In this document: positions 16,401 through 25,175 of the stretch, one piece after another
Layout of the letters: the number at the start of each line of letters is the position of its first letter
Numbering within the stretch: the stretch's first letter is position 1
Origin: Promethearchaeota archaeon
GTDB taxonomy: Archaea > Asgardarchaeota > Lokiarchaeia > Sigyniarchaeales > SOKP01
Reading direction: 5' to 3'
Length of the DNA: 46,681 nt
Assembly (NCBI GenBank): GCA_014730165.1
Contig: WJIS01000096.1
Span: 1-46,681, forward strand
The notes under the pieces: model-generated
Told to the model about the DNA's origin: nothing
The model's database searches: none
The model's input: the letters and a program-made list of their open reading frames with translations, nothing else
Made by a program: the position numbers and the translations under genes

Positions 16401-18440
16401 ATGAAAGATAAAATTTCCTTCAGAATGGCACAAATCCCACAGAGCGAAGTGGATGTGCTCAAACAACTCGAAGATCAAGCAGGAAAACAATTTCAGTTGG
16501 TAGATAATGTGGATTATGATACTCAAATGGGATTTTCAGTTAAACATAATAAAGTTGGGAGTATCGGTCTTTATAACTGCTCCTTATCTCATCTTCCAGA
16601 ATCAATTGCTAATCTCTCTTCCATAAAAAAACTCTATATGGAATGTAATACCCTCTCAACACTCCCAAATTCTTTAAAAGACCTTAGAAATTTAGAAGAA
16701 CTCTATCTAAAATTTAATCACATCACAGATTTTTCGCCTAACCTTAAAAATTTTTCCTCGCTTCGTATTTTAGACTTGAGTTATAATTCATTAATGAATA
16801 TTTCGGAAAGCTTAGAAAATTTGTCTTCTTTACACAATTTAGATATAAGTTATAATCCATTGAGAGTATTTCCGAAAAGTCTATGCCGTTTGAGATCACT
16901 AAAATTCCTAAAAATGATTGAAACCCAAATCTCAGCCCTTCCCGATTCTATAGGTAAATTAACATCATTGAATGTACTCTATTTATCTCAGAATTTTCTT
17001 AATTTTCTGCCGAATGCAATAGAGAAGCTTTCTTCTCTGGAAGAATTATATTTAAATAATAATCAACTTATATCACTTCCAGAAACCTTAGGAAACCTCT
17101 CCTCATTGAGAATATTAGATTTGCATAAGAATAGGTTAAATTCTCTGCCGAAATCAATTGGAAACCTATATTCTCTAAAAGAATTATATTTAAATAATAA
17201 TATGTTTAAGAACCTTACTGAATCAATTGTTTTCCTTGCAAAGTTAGAGATCTTGGATGTACATCGAAATTGGCTAATTAAACTTCCCGAGTCAATTGGA
17301 CAGCTTGTATCATTAAAAAAATTATATTTGCATCGAAATCAATTGAAAAATCTTCCACATTCTATTGGACAACTTAGGCAATTGACTGAATTAAAATTAA
17401 ATAATAATGATTTAAAAAACCTTCCAGAATCAATAAGAAATCTAAGGTCATTAATATCACTAGATCTTACCGGGAATAAAATAAATTCTATCGATAATTT
17501 CATCGGACAGCTTCCTTTATTGAAAGTACTAATTTTAGCAAGAACTCAATTGAATAACCTCCCAGAATCAATATGCGACTTGAAGTCACTTGAAGTATTA
17601 AGTTTGTCAGGCAATAGATTTACAGTTGTTCCTGAAAGTATTCGCTACTTATCCAATTTAAAGAAATTACGCTTAAATTTTAATCAACTGCGAGCATTGC
17701 CAGAATTTTTCGGGAAACTTAGGTCATTGAGAGAATTATCTCTGGGATATAATCAATTATCAGCATTGCCAGAGTCTATCGGAAATCTTAGGTTGTTAAA
17801 GAACCTTTATCTAGATGATAATCAACTTATAACTCTTCCAATCTCTATACACAAATTGGAATCACTTGAAAGTCTATCCTTGATTAGTAATCAAATATTT
17901 AGTTTATCGGAAGCTTTCGGACAACTACGTGCGCTAAAAAACCTCAATTTATATGGAAATTTTTTAAATAAGCTACCCGAGTCCATTGGAAATCTGAATT
18001 CTCTTTTAATTTTAAATATCAGTAAGAATAGAATTTCACATCTTCCCGACTCTATTGGTCAGCTATATTTATTAGAGGAATTTTATGCAGATTTAAATCA
18101 ATTATCCGAACTTCCAAAATCTATGGGAGGAATGCAATCTTTACAAATTTTAGAACTCTTCAATAATAACCTAACTAAAATTCCCGAATCGATAGGAAAA
18201 CTTAATTCGCTTGAGCGATTACGTTTAGATTATAATAACCTAACTAACCTTCCAGATTCAATTGGTCAACTTTCTTCGTTGAAAGAACTCCATATTAACC
18301 TTAATGAGTTGTCTACTCTTCCACAAACTATAATACAACTCTCTTCTTTAAAAAGATTATATATCTCTCTCGAAAAATTTAAGATTTTTCCAAAACCTCT
18401 GAAAATCTTAAAAAAAAGAGGGTTAAGAATTAATAGATAA
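16401..18440 (+). CDS. Long PIRL-type leucine-rich-repeat protein, 26 repeats
   Basis: The 679-residue protein has a non-LRR N-terminus (residues 1 to about 55, with EVDVLKQLEDQAGKQFQL) followed by 26 consecutive 23-residue repeats. They fit the pattern LxxLPxSIGxLxSLxxLxLxxNx, and a short basic cap (GLRINR) ends the protein. No signal peptide, membrane segment, GTPase P-loop or kinase domain is visible, so it is probably a cytosolic binding scaffold. The N-terminal pattern is of a kind known from other Asgard LRR proteins. The copy-B homologue at 21702 has repeats 1-9 and 24-26 only. Ligand unknown. Confidence 0.85.
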   Translation: MKDKISFRMAQIPQSEVDVLKQLEDQAGKQFQLVDNVDYDTQMGFSVKHNKVGSIGLYNCSLSHLPESIANLSSIKKLYMECNTLSTLPNSLKDLRNLEELYLKFNHITDFSPNLKNFSSLRILDLSYNSLMNISESLENLSSLHNLDISYNPLRVFPKSLCRLRSLKFLKMIETQISALPDSIGKLTSLNVLYLSQNFLNFLPNAIEKLSSLEELYLNNNQLISLPETLGNLSSLRILDLHKNRLNSLPKSIGNLYSLKELYLNNNMFKNLTESIVFLAKLEILDVHRNWLIKLPESIGQLVSLKKLYLHRNQLKNLPHSIGQLRQLTELKLNNNDLKNLPESIRNLRSLISLDLTGNKINSIDNFIGQLPLLKVLILARTQLNNLPESICDLKSLEVLSLSGNRFTVVPESIRYLSNLKKLRLNFNQLRALPEFFGKLRSLRELSLGYNQLSALPESIGNLRLLKNLYLDDNQLITLPISIHKLESLESLSLISNQIFSLSEAFGQLRALKNLNLYGNFLNKLPESIGNLNSLLILNISKNRISHLPDSIGQLYLLEEFYADLNQLSELPKSMGGMQSLQILELFNNNLTKIPESIGKLNSLERLRLDYNNLTNLPDSIGQLSSLKELHINLNELSTLPQTIIQLSSLKRLYISLEKFKIFPKPLKILKKRGLRINR

Positions 18441-18559
18441 ATTTTTTCATATCAAACCTATTACCTATACTCTTTCCAGATTTCTTAAATAGAGTTATGG
18501 AGAGTAGTTTTAATAAAGACGCTTATTGAGTAATCTAATTCACACTCAAAACAATGCTA

Positions 18560-19207
18560 TTACTTAAAATAATTTAACAACACTTTTCCCTTCTTAGTTA
18601 GTATGTTTGAGGCATTCTTTGACAGATAATTCATCTTTTTTAACTTTTAAATGAAATCGGGATAATTATTAGCAAGATGACGTTTTTGAGTTTCATGTAA
18701 AGTAGTTGATGGAATTTTTATAATGGAACTTTTCAATTTCCATTCTGGTTTGTTCAAATTCGTATTCAGAATTGATGAGATTAAATACTTATTTAGGTGA
18801 AAATAATTACGAATCAGCAAAAATTTAACAAAGTTTCTCACAACTACAGCGATAAAAATAGGGATATAAAAAAGCGAAAAAATATTGTAATTGATAAAAA
18901 TTGAGATTTCAGAAGTTTCAATTCTCATTATCCTCAGAGAAAAGAGGAGAAATGAATAGCTGAGAACAGTTATAAGTTCAGTTAGAACGAGTTTTGACCA
19001 GAAATAAGGTGGGATGAAATAATGTGCGATTATGGATCCGATTAGGAGTACCAATAAAAATATTTCACCCAATACCTCAAAAGGTGTATTTTCAGGATTA
19101 GGAATAAGGAAAAAGAATAAAAGGATTAGTACAACGTAAAATACTATTTTTATTTTCCTTCTTGTATCATAATCGATGGATTTCCATTTGTTATGTATAT
19201 CTCTCAT
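18560..19207 (-). pseudogene. Four-pass membrane protein with late premature stop (copy A)
   Basis: From ATG at 19207 the frame encodes 186 residues, then TAA at 18647-18649. Past this stop it continues, without frameshift, KLKKMNYLSKNASNIL and onward to LLNYFK and the stop at 18560. Copy B (22895-23542) reads Leu (TTA) at the same codon, so one T-to-A change created the stop. There are about four membrane helices (residues 20-37, 48-66, 72-93, 108-128), followed by a basic C-terminal domain whose missing end (LTKKGKVLL) looks like a winged-helix tail. The shortened protein may still be made. Confidence 0.65.
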
Positions 19208-19224
19208 TTTTCAGAATCCTTTTT

Positions 19225-19812
19225 CTATAATTGGCATGTGGGACATTCAATAGTATTTAAATTGATATTTCTAAAATTTATTGCAACTGGAATTGTATTA
19301 AAAAAGATTTTATAAGCAATAGAAATATTTATAAAAAAGTTTATTGTTCTAATTACCCCTAAGTTTTCATATACTCGATCTAAGTAAATACAATTAAAAT
19401 GTTCATCCCTACCACAAAAAGTAGCATTAATAATCGAAAATGGACTGACTTTCCCAAATTCTTGGTGTTTATGAAATATCTGGTATTCATGTAATTCAAA
19501 ATTTGATATATTTAAATATCTTACCGATATAGACAGCTCCATTTCTAGGTTGGTAAACTCCAAAATTCCTGAATTCTGTAAACTAAAAGAGATTTAAAGC
19601 TTTGGATGTGGTGTACTGAAATCTCGATAATAAAATCCATTTGGTAAGCGTAAACTGGAAATAGAATCGGTTATTAGAAATGAACTATAAAATGATGTTG
19701 TTATAAGCAATCCAAAAATGAGGATAATAAATGCAGTTTAAATATAGTTAAATATTGATAAGACCTCGTAAAATCTTTTATTTTTATAGAATCTTCTAAT
19801 ATTTTCATTCAT
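19225..19812 (-). pseudogene. Single-pass cassette protein with two in-frame stops (copy A)
   Basis: ATG at 19812 opens a 195-codon frame aligned over its whole length with the intact copy (23559-24134). It has TAA at 19738-19740 (codon 25) and TAA at 19594-19596 (codon 73), with no frameshift. Matching landmarks are a hydrophobic segment near codons 26-45, LPNGFYYRDFSTP, QNSGILEFTN and the terminal IIEC-like NTIECPTCQL. The ORF from 19563 covers only the last 112 residues. The coding frame is intact apart from the stops, so inactivation is probably recent. Confidence 0.7.
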
Positions 19813-19888
19813 TATCAATTATTATTACAACTACAGATTTATTTTATACTTCGATTCATTTTATAGATTATCGAAAATATATGTTAGA

Positions 19889-21034
19889 TTAAATGCCATA
19901 ATCTGAGAAGGGTAAGGTATTCTTGGGGATAATGCTTCCCTCATCATCAAAAATCAATTTTCCTTCCCTAAGCAAGCGCTCACAGAATGGATTTCCGTAG
20001 AGATTTATGTAAATCTCCTCAAATTCGATGAATTGGTCAATATCTTCAGGATTATTAAGGCGATTGAATGAAATGTCAATACTTTTTATGTCTTCAAATC
20101 GGTCTAAATCTAAATCGGGAATCCGCTTAATTAAGTTGTGTCGTAAAAATATTTGACGTGAGGTATCGGGAAATCTTACGCTATCAAACTTAGTTATGAA
20201 ATTATAATCCAACCAGATATTTTCTCTCACTGGAAGGGGGATATCACCTGTTATTTCTGAAAGCTTATTATGGCTTAAATCTAGAGTATTAGCCCGAAAT
20301 TGATATTCCCTATCATCAATTAGGTCAATCTGATTATGAGATAGATTTAATTCCCTCATCTGATTAAGCCCTTCGAGGTTTTCAATTCTTTTGATATTAT
20401 TGGATTCCAATCCAAGAAAATCAAGTTTAGTATGTACTTTAATTCCTTCAATTTTCGAGATACGATTCTGCTTTAAACTCAACATTCTTAAACACGTCAA
20501 GTTTTCTAAATTTTCAATCTTAGATATCCTGTTACTAGTTAAATTTAAGTGCAAGAGAGCTCTCAAATTTTCTAGCTCCTCAATTTTAGATATCTTATTA
20601 CCATATAAATTTAGGGATTTCAATTTCTTTAGCTTCTCTAAGTTTTCTATCTTTTGAATCTGATTTTTTGCTAAATTAAGTATTTCTATGTTTTCAAGTG
20701 ACTTCATGTTTTCTAATTTACTGATATTATTCTCACTCAGATCCAATTCAGTTAGATTTTTCAGGGAAGACAAATTTTCAATTTTAAAAATATCATTTTC
20801 TGCTAAATTTAACTTTTGTAACTTAGGAAAATGCTCCAGATTTTCGATTTTAGATATATTCAAACCTATTAAATATAATAAGTTAAGATCTTCTAATTCT
20901 GAAAATCCTTTAAGCTTTTGAAGGTTATTGACTTCTATATTATTCTCTATATTATCTCGGAAATTAATAATTAGCATTCCATTTTTAACCTTGAATTTTA
21001 TATCTTCAATTTCTATATATTGGTTTTTTGTCAT
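19889..21034 (-). CDS. SDS22-type leucine-rich-repeat protein (copy A side)
   Basis: The 381-residue protein starts MTKNQYIEIEDIKFKV, a short beta-rich cap. About twelve 22-residue repeats of SDS22 type follow (ISKIENLENLxxLxxLxLxxN). The C-terminal block has HNLIKRIPDLDLDRFEDI, NPEDIDQFIEFEEIYINLYG and NPFCERLL, shared with the copy-B homologue. No signal or membrane segment is seen, so it is likely cytosolic. Related SDS22 repeats bind protein phosphatase 1 in eukaryotes, but no such partner can be claimed here. It stands at the head of copy A with the broken single-pass gene 76 bases downstream. It is clearly diverged from the 24176 homologue, unlike the rest of the duplicated cassette. 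Confidence 0.85.
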   Translation of the reverse strand: MTKNQYIEIEDIKFKVKNGMLIINFRDNIENNIEVNNLQKLKGFSELEDLNLLYLIGLNISKIENLEHFPKLQKLNLAENDIFKIENLSSLKNLTELDLSENNISKLENMKSLENIEILNLAKNQIQKIENLEKLKKLKSLNLYGNKISKIEELENLRALLHLNLTSNRISKIENLENLTCLRMLSLKQNRISKIEGIKVHTKLDFLGLESNNIKRIENLEGLNQMRELNLSHNQIDLIDDREYQFRANTLDLSHNKLSEITGDIPLPVRENIWLDYNFITKFDSVRFPDTSRQIFLRHNLIKRIPDLDLDRFEDIKSIDISFNRLNNPEDIDQFIEFEEIYINLYGNPFCERLLREGKLIFDDEGSIIPKNTLPFSDYGI

Positions 21035-21280
21035 TTTTTATTAATAATTAAATTTTCAAAATTATTTAAATTTTCATAACTATTTTTTCAGTTCACTTAT
21101 GGGGAGGAATTGCGTCATCCAAAATCCTAATACAAAGATATATACCAATATTGATATTGGAACTATCGTTCCGGTCACCAATTTCTTGTAATGAATATAT
21201 ATTCGCAAACCCACAAAACCACCTAATAATCTTTCTAAGCATATTTTAAGACAATTATTTTTTTATGATTAAAAGAACAT

Positions 21281-21463
21281 CTATAGAATATGATCTAAAA
21301 TGAGATCATCACCTACGAGAAGTGGCGTTTCGCTAACCACCTCTTTGATCCGATTGTAGCTGAGTTCGGGCTTAAAAAACCCGAACGGGGGAGCAATATT
21401 TTCAATTTTTGCAAACCGATTATAATCAAGAGAGAGTCCAGTTAGTTTTGGGAAGGATTCCAC
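21281..21463 (-). pseudogene. Internally deleted LRR gene relic (copy B)
   Basis: A 60-codon frame reads LTGLSLDYNRFAKIEN, then directly IAPPFGFFKPELSYNRIKEVV and ends LDHIL. In copy A the two parts are separated by exactly five 22-residue repeats (330 bases). The breakpoint is the repeated motif ATATTTTCAATT, present in copy A at 15281-15292 and 15611-15622. Upstream a second deletion joins ATTCCACATC (copy A 15672-15681) to TCGGAATTATAT (copy A about 16161), removing the start of this gene and most of the small gene. The same missing 3' end as in copy A shows that the truncation predates the duplication. Confidence 0.7.
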
Positions 21464-21701
21464 ATCTCGGAATTATATCATTTCCACCCATCATTTTCCT
21501 TGTCAAGAAGATCATATGTTTCCATTATGGTAACTATACAACCACATCCCAATAATTTCCATAAGATTTCGCATAGCGAGTTTTGGTTGCATCATCAAAT
21601 ACCAAATTTAGTTATCTACCATTTGTTAAGTAGTGGATTGCAATTTTATCATATTTAGAATTATTTAGACTTTAATAATATAAGTTGATTTAAAATTATA
21701 T

Positions 21702-22778
21702 ATGAAAGATAAAATTTCCTTCAGAATGGCACAAATCCCACAGAGCGAAGTGGATGTGCTCAAACAACTCGAAGATCAAGCAGGAAAACAATTTCAATTG
21801 GTAGATAATGTGGATTATGATACTCAAATGGGATTTTCAGTTAAACATAATAAAGTTGGGAGTATCGGTCTTTATAACTGCTCCTTATCTCATCTTCCAG
21901 AATCAATTGCTAATCTCTCTTTCATAAAAAAACTCTATATGGAATGTAATACCCTCTCAACACTCCCAAATTCTTTAAAAGACCTTAGAAATTTGGAAGA
22001 ACTCTATCTAAAATTTAATCAAATCACAGATTTTTCGCCTAACCTTAAAAATGTATCCTCGCTTCGCATTTTAGACATAAGTTATAATTCATTAACGAAT
22101 ATTTCAGAAAACTTAGAGAATCTATCCTCTTTACACACTTTAGATATAAGTTATAATCCATTGAGAGTATTTCCGAAAAGCCTATGTAGTTTGAGATCAC
22201 TTAAATTCTTAAAAATGATTGAAACCCAAATCTCAGCCCTTTCAGATGCCATAGGTGAATTGACAGCATTGAATGTACTCCATTTATCTCAGAATCTTCT
22301 TAATTTTCTGCCGAATACAATAGAGAAGCTTACATTCCTAGAAGAATTATATTTAAATAATAATCGACTTACATCACTTCCAGAAACCTTAGGAAACCTC
22401 TCCTCATTGAGAATATTAGATTTGCATAAGAATAGGTTAAGTTCTCTGCCGAAATCAATTGGAAACCTCTATTCTCTAAAAGAATTAGATTTAAATAGAA
22501 ATTTATTTCTAACTAAACTTCCTGAATCGATAGGAAACCTTAACTCGCTTGAGCGATTACACTTAAATTATAATAACTTGACTAACCTTCCCGATTCAAT
22601 TGGTCAACTCTCCTCGTTGAGAGAACTCCATATTAACCTTAGCGAGTTATCTACTCTTCCACAAACTATAATACAACTTTCTTCTTTGAAAAAGTTATAT
22701 ATCCCTCCCGAAAAATTTAAGAGTTTTTCAGGAATTATAGAAATCTTAGAAAAGAGAGGGGTAAGAATTTATAGTTAA
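21702..22778 (+). CDS. Short PIRL-type leucine-rich-repeat protein, 12 repeats
   Basis: This 358-residue protein is almost identical to the 16401 protein over its N-terminus and first nine repeats, then jumps to the equivalent of repeats 24-26 and the C-terminal cap (GVRIYS). The difference of 321 residues is 14 x 23 minus one; the odd residue is an extra Phe in repeat 9 (LDLNRNLFLTKLP). No signal peptide or membrane segment is visible. The upstream DNA, TATA-like box included, is duplicated with the gene. Convergent with the four-pass membrane protein gene 116 bases away. Confidence 0.85.
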   Translation: MKDKISFRMAQIPQSEVDVLKQLEDQAGKQFQLVDNVDYDTQMGFSVKHNKVGSIGLYNCSLSHLPESIANLSFIKKLYMECNTLSTLPNSLKDLRNLEELYLKFNQITDFSPNLKNVSSLRILDISYNSLTNISENLENLSSLHTLDISYNPLRVFPKSLCSLRSLKFLKMIETQISALSDAIGELTALNVLHLSQNLLNFLPNTIEKLTFLEELYLNNNRLTSLPETLGNLSSLRILDLHKNRLSSLPKSIGNLYSLKELDLNRNLFLTKLPESIGNLNSLERLHLNYNNLTNLPDSIGQLSSLRELHINLSELSTLPQTIIQLSSLKKLYIPPEKFKSFSGIIEILEKRGVRIYS

Positions 22779-22894
22779 GTTTTCTTCATATCAAATTTAT
22801 TTTCTATACTTTTACTAGATTTTTATATAATGTTATAGAGCAGCTATATATAGACGCTTTATGACTAATCTAATTCACACTCAAAACAATGCTA

Positions 22895-23542
22895 TTACTT
22901 AAAATAATTTAACAACACTTTTCCCTTCTTTGTTAGTATGTTTGAGGCATTCTTTGATAGATAATTCATCTCTTTTAACTTTAAAATGAAAACGGGATAA
23001 TTCTTAGCAAGATGACGTTTTTGAGTTTCATGTAAAGTGTTTAATGGAATTTTTATAATGGAACTTTTCAATTTCCATTCTGGTATGTTCAAATTCGTAT
23101 TTAGAATAGATGAAAGTAAATACTTATTTAGGTGAAAATAATTTCGAGTCAGTAAAAATTTTACCAGATTTCTAGTAATTAAGGTGATAAAGAGGGGAAT
23201 ATAAAAAAGTGAAAATATATGGTGATCAATAATTAATGTGACTTTTAAAGTTTCAATTCTCATTATCCTCAGAGAAAAGAGGAGAAATGAATAGCTGAGA
23301 ACAGATACGAGTTCGGTTATAATAAGCTTTGACCAAAAATAAGGAGGTATTAAATATTGTGCGACTATAGCTCCTAGTAGGAATACCAATAAAAAGCTTT
23401 TACCCATTAACTCAAGAGGTGCATATTCAAGATGAGGGATAAGAAAAAAGAGCAAAAGGATTAATACAATGGAAAATACAGTCTTCATTTTCCTTCTTGT
23501 ATCATAATCGATGGATTTCAATATCTCAAATATATCCCTCAT
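22895..23542 (-). CDS. Four-pass membrane protein with basic C-terminal domain (copy B)
   Basis: The 215-residue product has about four membrane helices (residues 20-37, 46-66, 72-93, 108-128) and a cytosolic C-terminal region with LNTLHETQKRHLAKNYPVF, then LSKNASNILTKKGKVLLNYF. The last part resembles a winged-helix end (LTKKG followed by a hydrophobic helix), so a membrane-tethered DNA- or RNA-binding role is possible but unproven. It starts 16 bases after the single-pass gene and ends the four-gene minus-strand cassette. No known family is recognised. Confidence 0.75.
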   Translation of the reverse strand: MRDIFEILKSIDYDTRRKMKTVFSIVLILLLFFLIPHLEYAPLELMGKSFLLVFLLGAIVAQYLIPPYFWSKLIITELVSVLSYSFLLFSLRIMRIETLKVTLIIDHHIFSLFYIPLFITLITRNLVKFLLTRNYFHLNKYLLSSILNTNLNIPEWKLKSSIIKIPLNTLHETQKRHLAKNYPVFILKLKEMNYLSKNASNILTKKGKVLLNYFK

Positions 23543-23558
23543 TTTCAGAATCCTTATT

Positions 23559-24134
23559 CTATAGTTGGCATGTAGGACATTCTATTATGTTTAAATTAAG
23601 ATTTCGAAATTCCAAGAAGACCGGAATCGTATTAAAAAAGCCTTGATAACTAATAATTATATTAATAAAAAAAACGACATCTATGATAGTTTCGAGATTA
23701 TCGTAGATGTTATCTAATACCGCTATGTCAAAATATTCGGATTCTCCTACAAATGTCTCATTATTATTAGAAAACGGTGCTATGCTGCCGAAGTTCTCAC
23801 ACTTTTCAGAGAATTGATACTTTCTGACCTCTAGGTCGGATACATTCAAATATTTAACCTCTAACGCAATTTTTACTTCGAAGTTTGTGAGTTCCGCAAT
23901 TCCGGAGTTTTTCACCCCGATGGAAATTCTGATTTGGGGATTTGGAGTACTGAAATCTCGATAATAATATCCGTTTGGGAGATTTAGATTTGAAGTAGTA
24001 TTATTTATGCAGTAGAGAGTATGGAAAGAAAAAAGGGATAAAATGATAAATCCGAAAATAATAACCCATAATAAACTCTTGTTTAAAATTTTAAGTTTCC
24101 TTAACGTTCTAATTTTTAACACTGTTTTCTTCAC
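23559..24134 (-). CDS. Single-pass surface protein with C-terminal CxxC (copy B)
   Basis: The 191-residue protein has a basic N-terminus, one membrane helix (about residues 18-42, signal-anchor type) and an extracellular beta-rich domain. That domain carries RISIGVKNSGIAELTNFEVKIALEV, typical of small beta-sandwich modules, an N-glycosylation sequon (NNTTSN region) and a terminal ECPTCQL with a CxxC pair. No family is recognised. It lies between the SDS22-type gene (gap 41 bases) and the four-pass gene (gap 16 bases), so it is probably co-expressed and may be the outer part of a membrane complex. Confidence 0.75.
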   Translation of the reverse strand: MKKTVLKIRTLRKLKILNKSLLWVIIFGFIILSLFSFHTLYCINNTTSNLNLPNGYYYRDFSTPNPQIRISIGVKNSGIAELTNFEVKIALEVKYLNVSDLEVRKYQFSEKCENFGSIAPFSNNNETFVGESEYFDIAVLDNIYDNLETIIDVVFFINIIISYQGFFNTIPVFLEFRNLNLNIIECPTCQL

Positions 24135-24175
24135 ATTCTATACGATCTTTTTCTTTTCCGTTTGATGAGAAAAGA

Positions 24176-25129
24176 TTAAATTCTCATATGTACCTCTTCT
24201 TCGGTCCACGTGTTTTTGGGAATGATGCTGGTTTCGTGATCGTAGACCAAGGTGCCTTTTTTTAGCAATCGTTCGCAGAATGGGTTTCCATAGAGGTTTA
24301 CATAGATATTTTGCTTTTTAATAAACTGTTCAATATCTTCGGGATGGTTCAGCCGGTTGTTTGAAAGATCGATACTGATGAGACGGTCAAAGCGTTCGAT
24401 ATCGAGGTCGGGGATACGTGTGATTTGGTTATCGTTCAGTATAAGATATTCGATAAAATCGGGAATAGCCGAGCTTTCAAATCGGGTAATTAAATTATGA
24501 TCTAAAATAAGATAATTGCCTACGGGAAGCGGCGTCTCGCTAACCACCTCTTTGATGCGATTGTAGCTGAGTTCGAGGTTAAAAAATCCGAGCGGTGGGG
24601 TGATATTTTCAATTTTCTCGATTTGATTATGACTGAGGGATAAATCTTCCAACTTAGTTAATGTCTCGATATTTTCGATCTTCTGGATTCTGTTGTAATC
24701 TAAACTCATGCCATTAAGATTTGTAAGGGTTTTAATACCTTCTATCCGTGATATATTATTATAACTGAGACAGAGAGTTCTGAGTTCGGTTAGGTACTCG
24801 AGATTTTCTATTTTAGAGATGTTATTATTATCTAGGTATAAAGACCGAAGATTATGTAAATTATCTAAATTTTCTATCGTGGAGATTTTATTATCAATTA
24901 AAATTAAATTATTCAAGGATTCTAAATTGTGCAATCCACTAATCTCATTTAATTTCATACTACGGAACTCCAGTAATTTTAAATCAATTAAATTCGAGAG
25001 TCCATTCACCTGTGAAAGTTTTGTACTGTCTTTGATTGGCTTCTTTAAATTTTCAGCTTTTATAAAGAGAGAGTCTTTATTAACAAAAAATTTCTGACCA
25101 TTAAATTCAACAAATTGTTTCTCTGTCAT
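24176..25129 (-). CDS. SDS22-type leucine-rich-repeat protein (copy B side)
   Basis: From ATG at 25129 the protein has 317 residues: the cap MTEKQFVEFNGQKFFVNKD, about nine 22-residue SDS22-type repeats and a C-terminal block with IPDLDIERFDRLISIDLS, NHPEDIEQFIK and NPFCERLLKKG. An in-frame GTG at 25141 overlaps the GTGA that looks like the ribosome site, so ATG is preferred. Parts are nearly identical in DNA to the broken gene at 15166-15939, others are diverged. It lies 46 bases after the small membrane gene and is probably the second gene of a four-gene operon. No signal or membrane segment is seen. Confidence 0.85.
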   Translation of the reverse strand: MTEKQFVEFNGQKFFVNKDSLFIKAENLKKPIKDSTKLSQVNGLSNLIDLKLLEFRSMKLNEISGLHNLESLNNLILIDNKISTIENLDNLHNLRSLYLDNNNISKIENLEYLTELRTLCLSYNNISRIEGIKTLTNLNGMSLDYNRIQKIENIETLTKLEDLSLSHNQIEKIENITPPLGFFNLELSYNRIKEVVSETPLPVGNYLILDHNLITRFESSAIPDFIEYLILNDNQITRIPDLDIERFDRLISIDLSNNRLNHPEDIEQFIKKQNIYVNLYGNPFCERLLKKGTLVYDHETSIIPKNTWTEEEVHMRI

Positions 25130-25175
25130 TTTGCTTATCACTTATATTATAAATATTATTAGATTAATAAAACAT

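Larger units (their letters stand above)
15075..19812. repeat. Segmental duplication, copy A of the LRR cassette
   Basis: The DNA from about 15075 is repeated, in the same orientation, from about 21190. Near-identical blocks are 15075-15290 with 21190-21400, 15620-15680 with 21410-21470, 16160-17200 with 21465-22500, and 18520-19207 with 22860-23540. Copy A carries a broken LRR gene, a shortened small membrane gene, the long PIRL-type gene and two membrane protein genes with premature stops. Differences from copy B are substitutions plus a few clean deletions. Confidence 0.85.
21190..24134. repeat. Segmental duplication, copy B of the LRR cassette
   Basis: This is the direct repeat partner of 15075-19812. 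Copy B lacks about 330 bases and about 480 bases of copy A within the first LRR/small-gene part, and 14 LRR units in the PIRL-type gene. Its two membrane protein genes are intact. The start of the match (AATGAATATATATTCGCAAA) is at 21190 here and 15075 in copy A. Confidence 0.85.

Noticed and set aside
16401-18440. Regular periodic DNA repeat that could be mistaken for a CRISPR array
   Set aside because: The 69-base period codes for 23-residue LRR units in one open frame, with no constant repeat or unrelated spacers.
16401-22778. Roco/LRR-GTPase interpretation of the PIRL-type genes
   Set aside because: No P-loop, switch or COR-like segment is present; only LRRs and a short N-terminal region.
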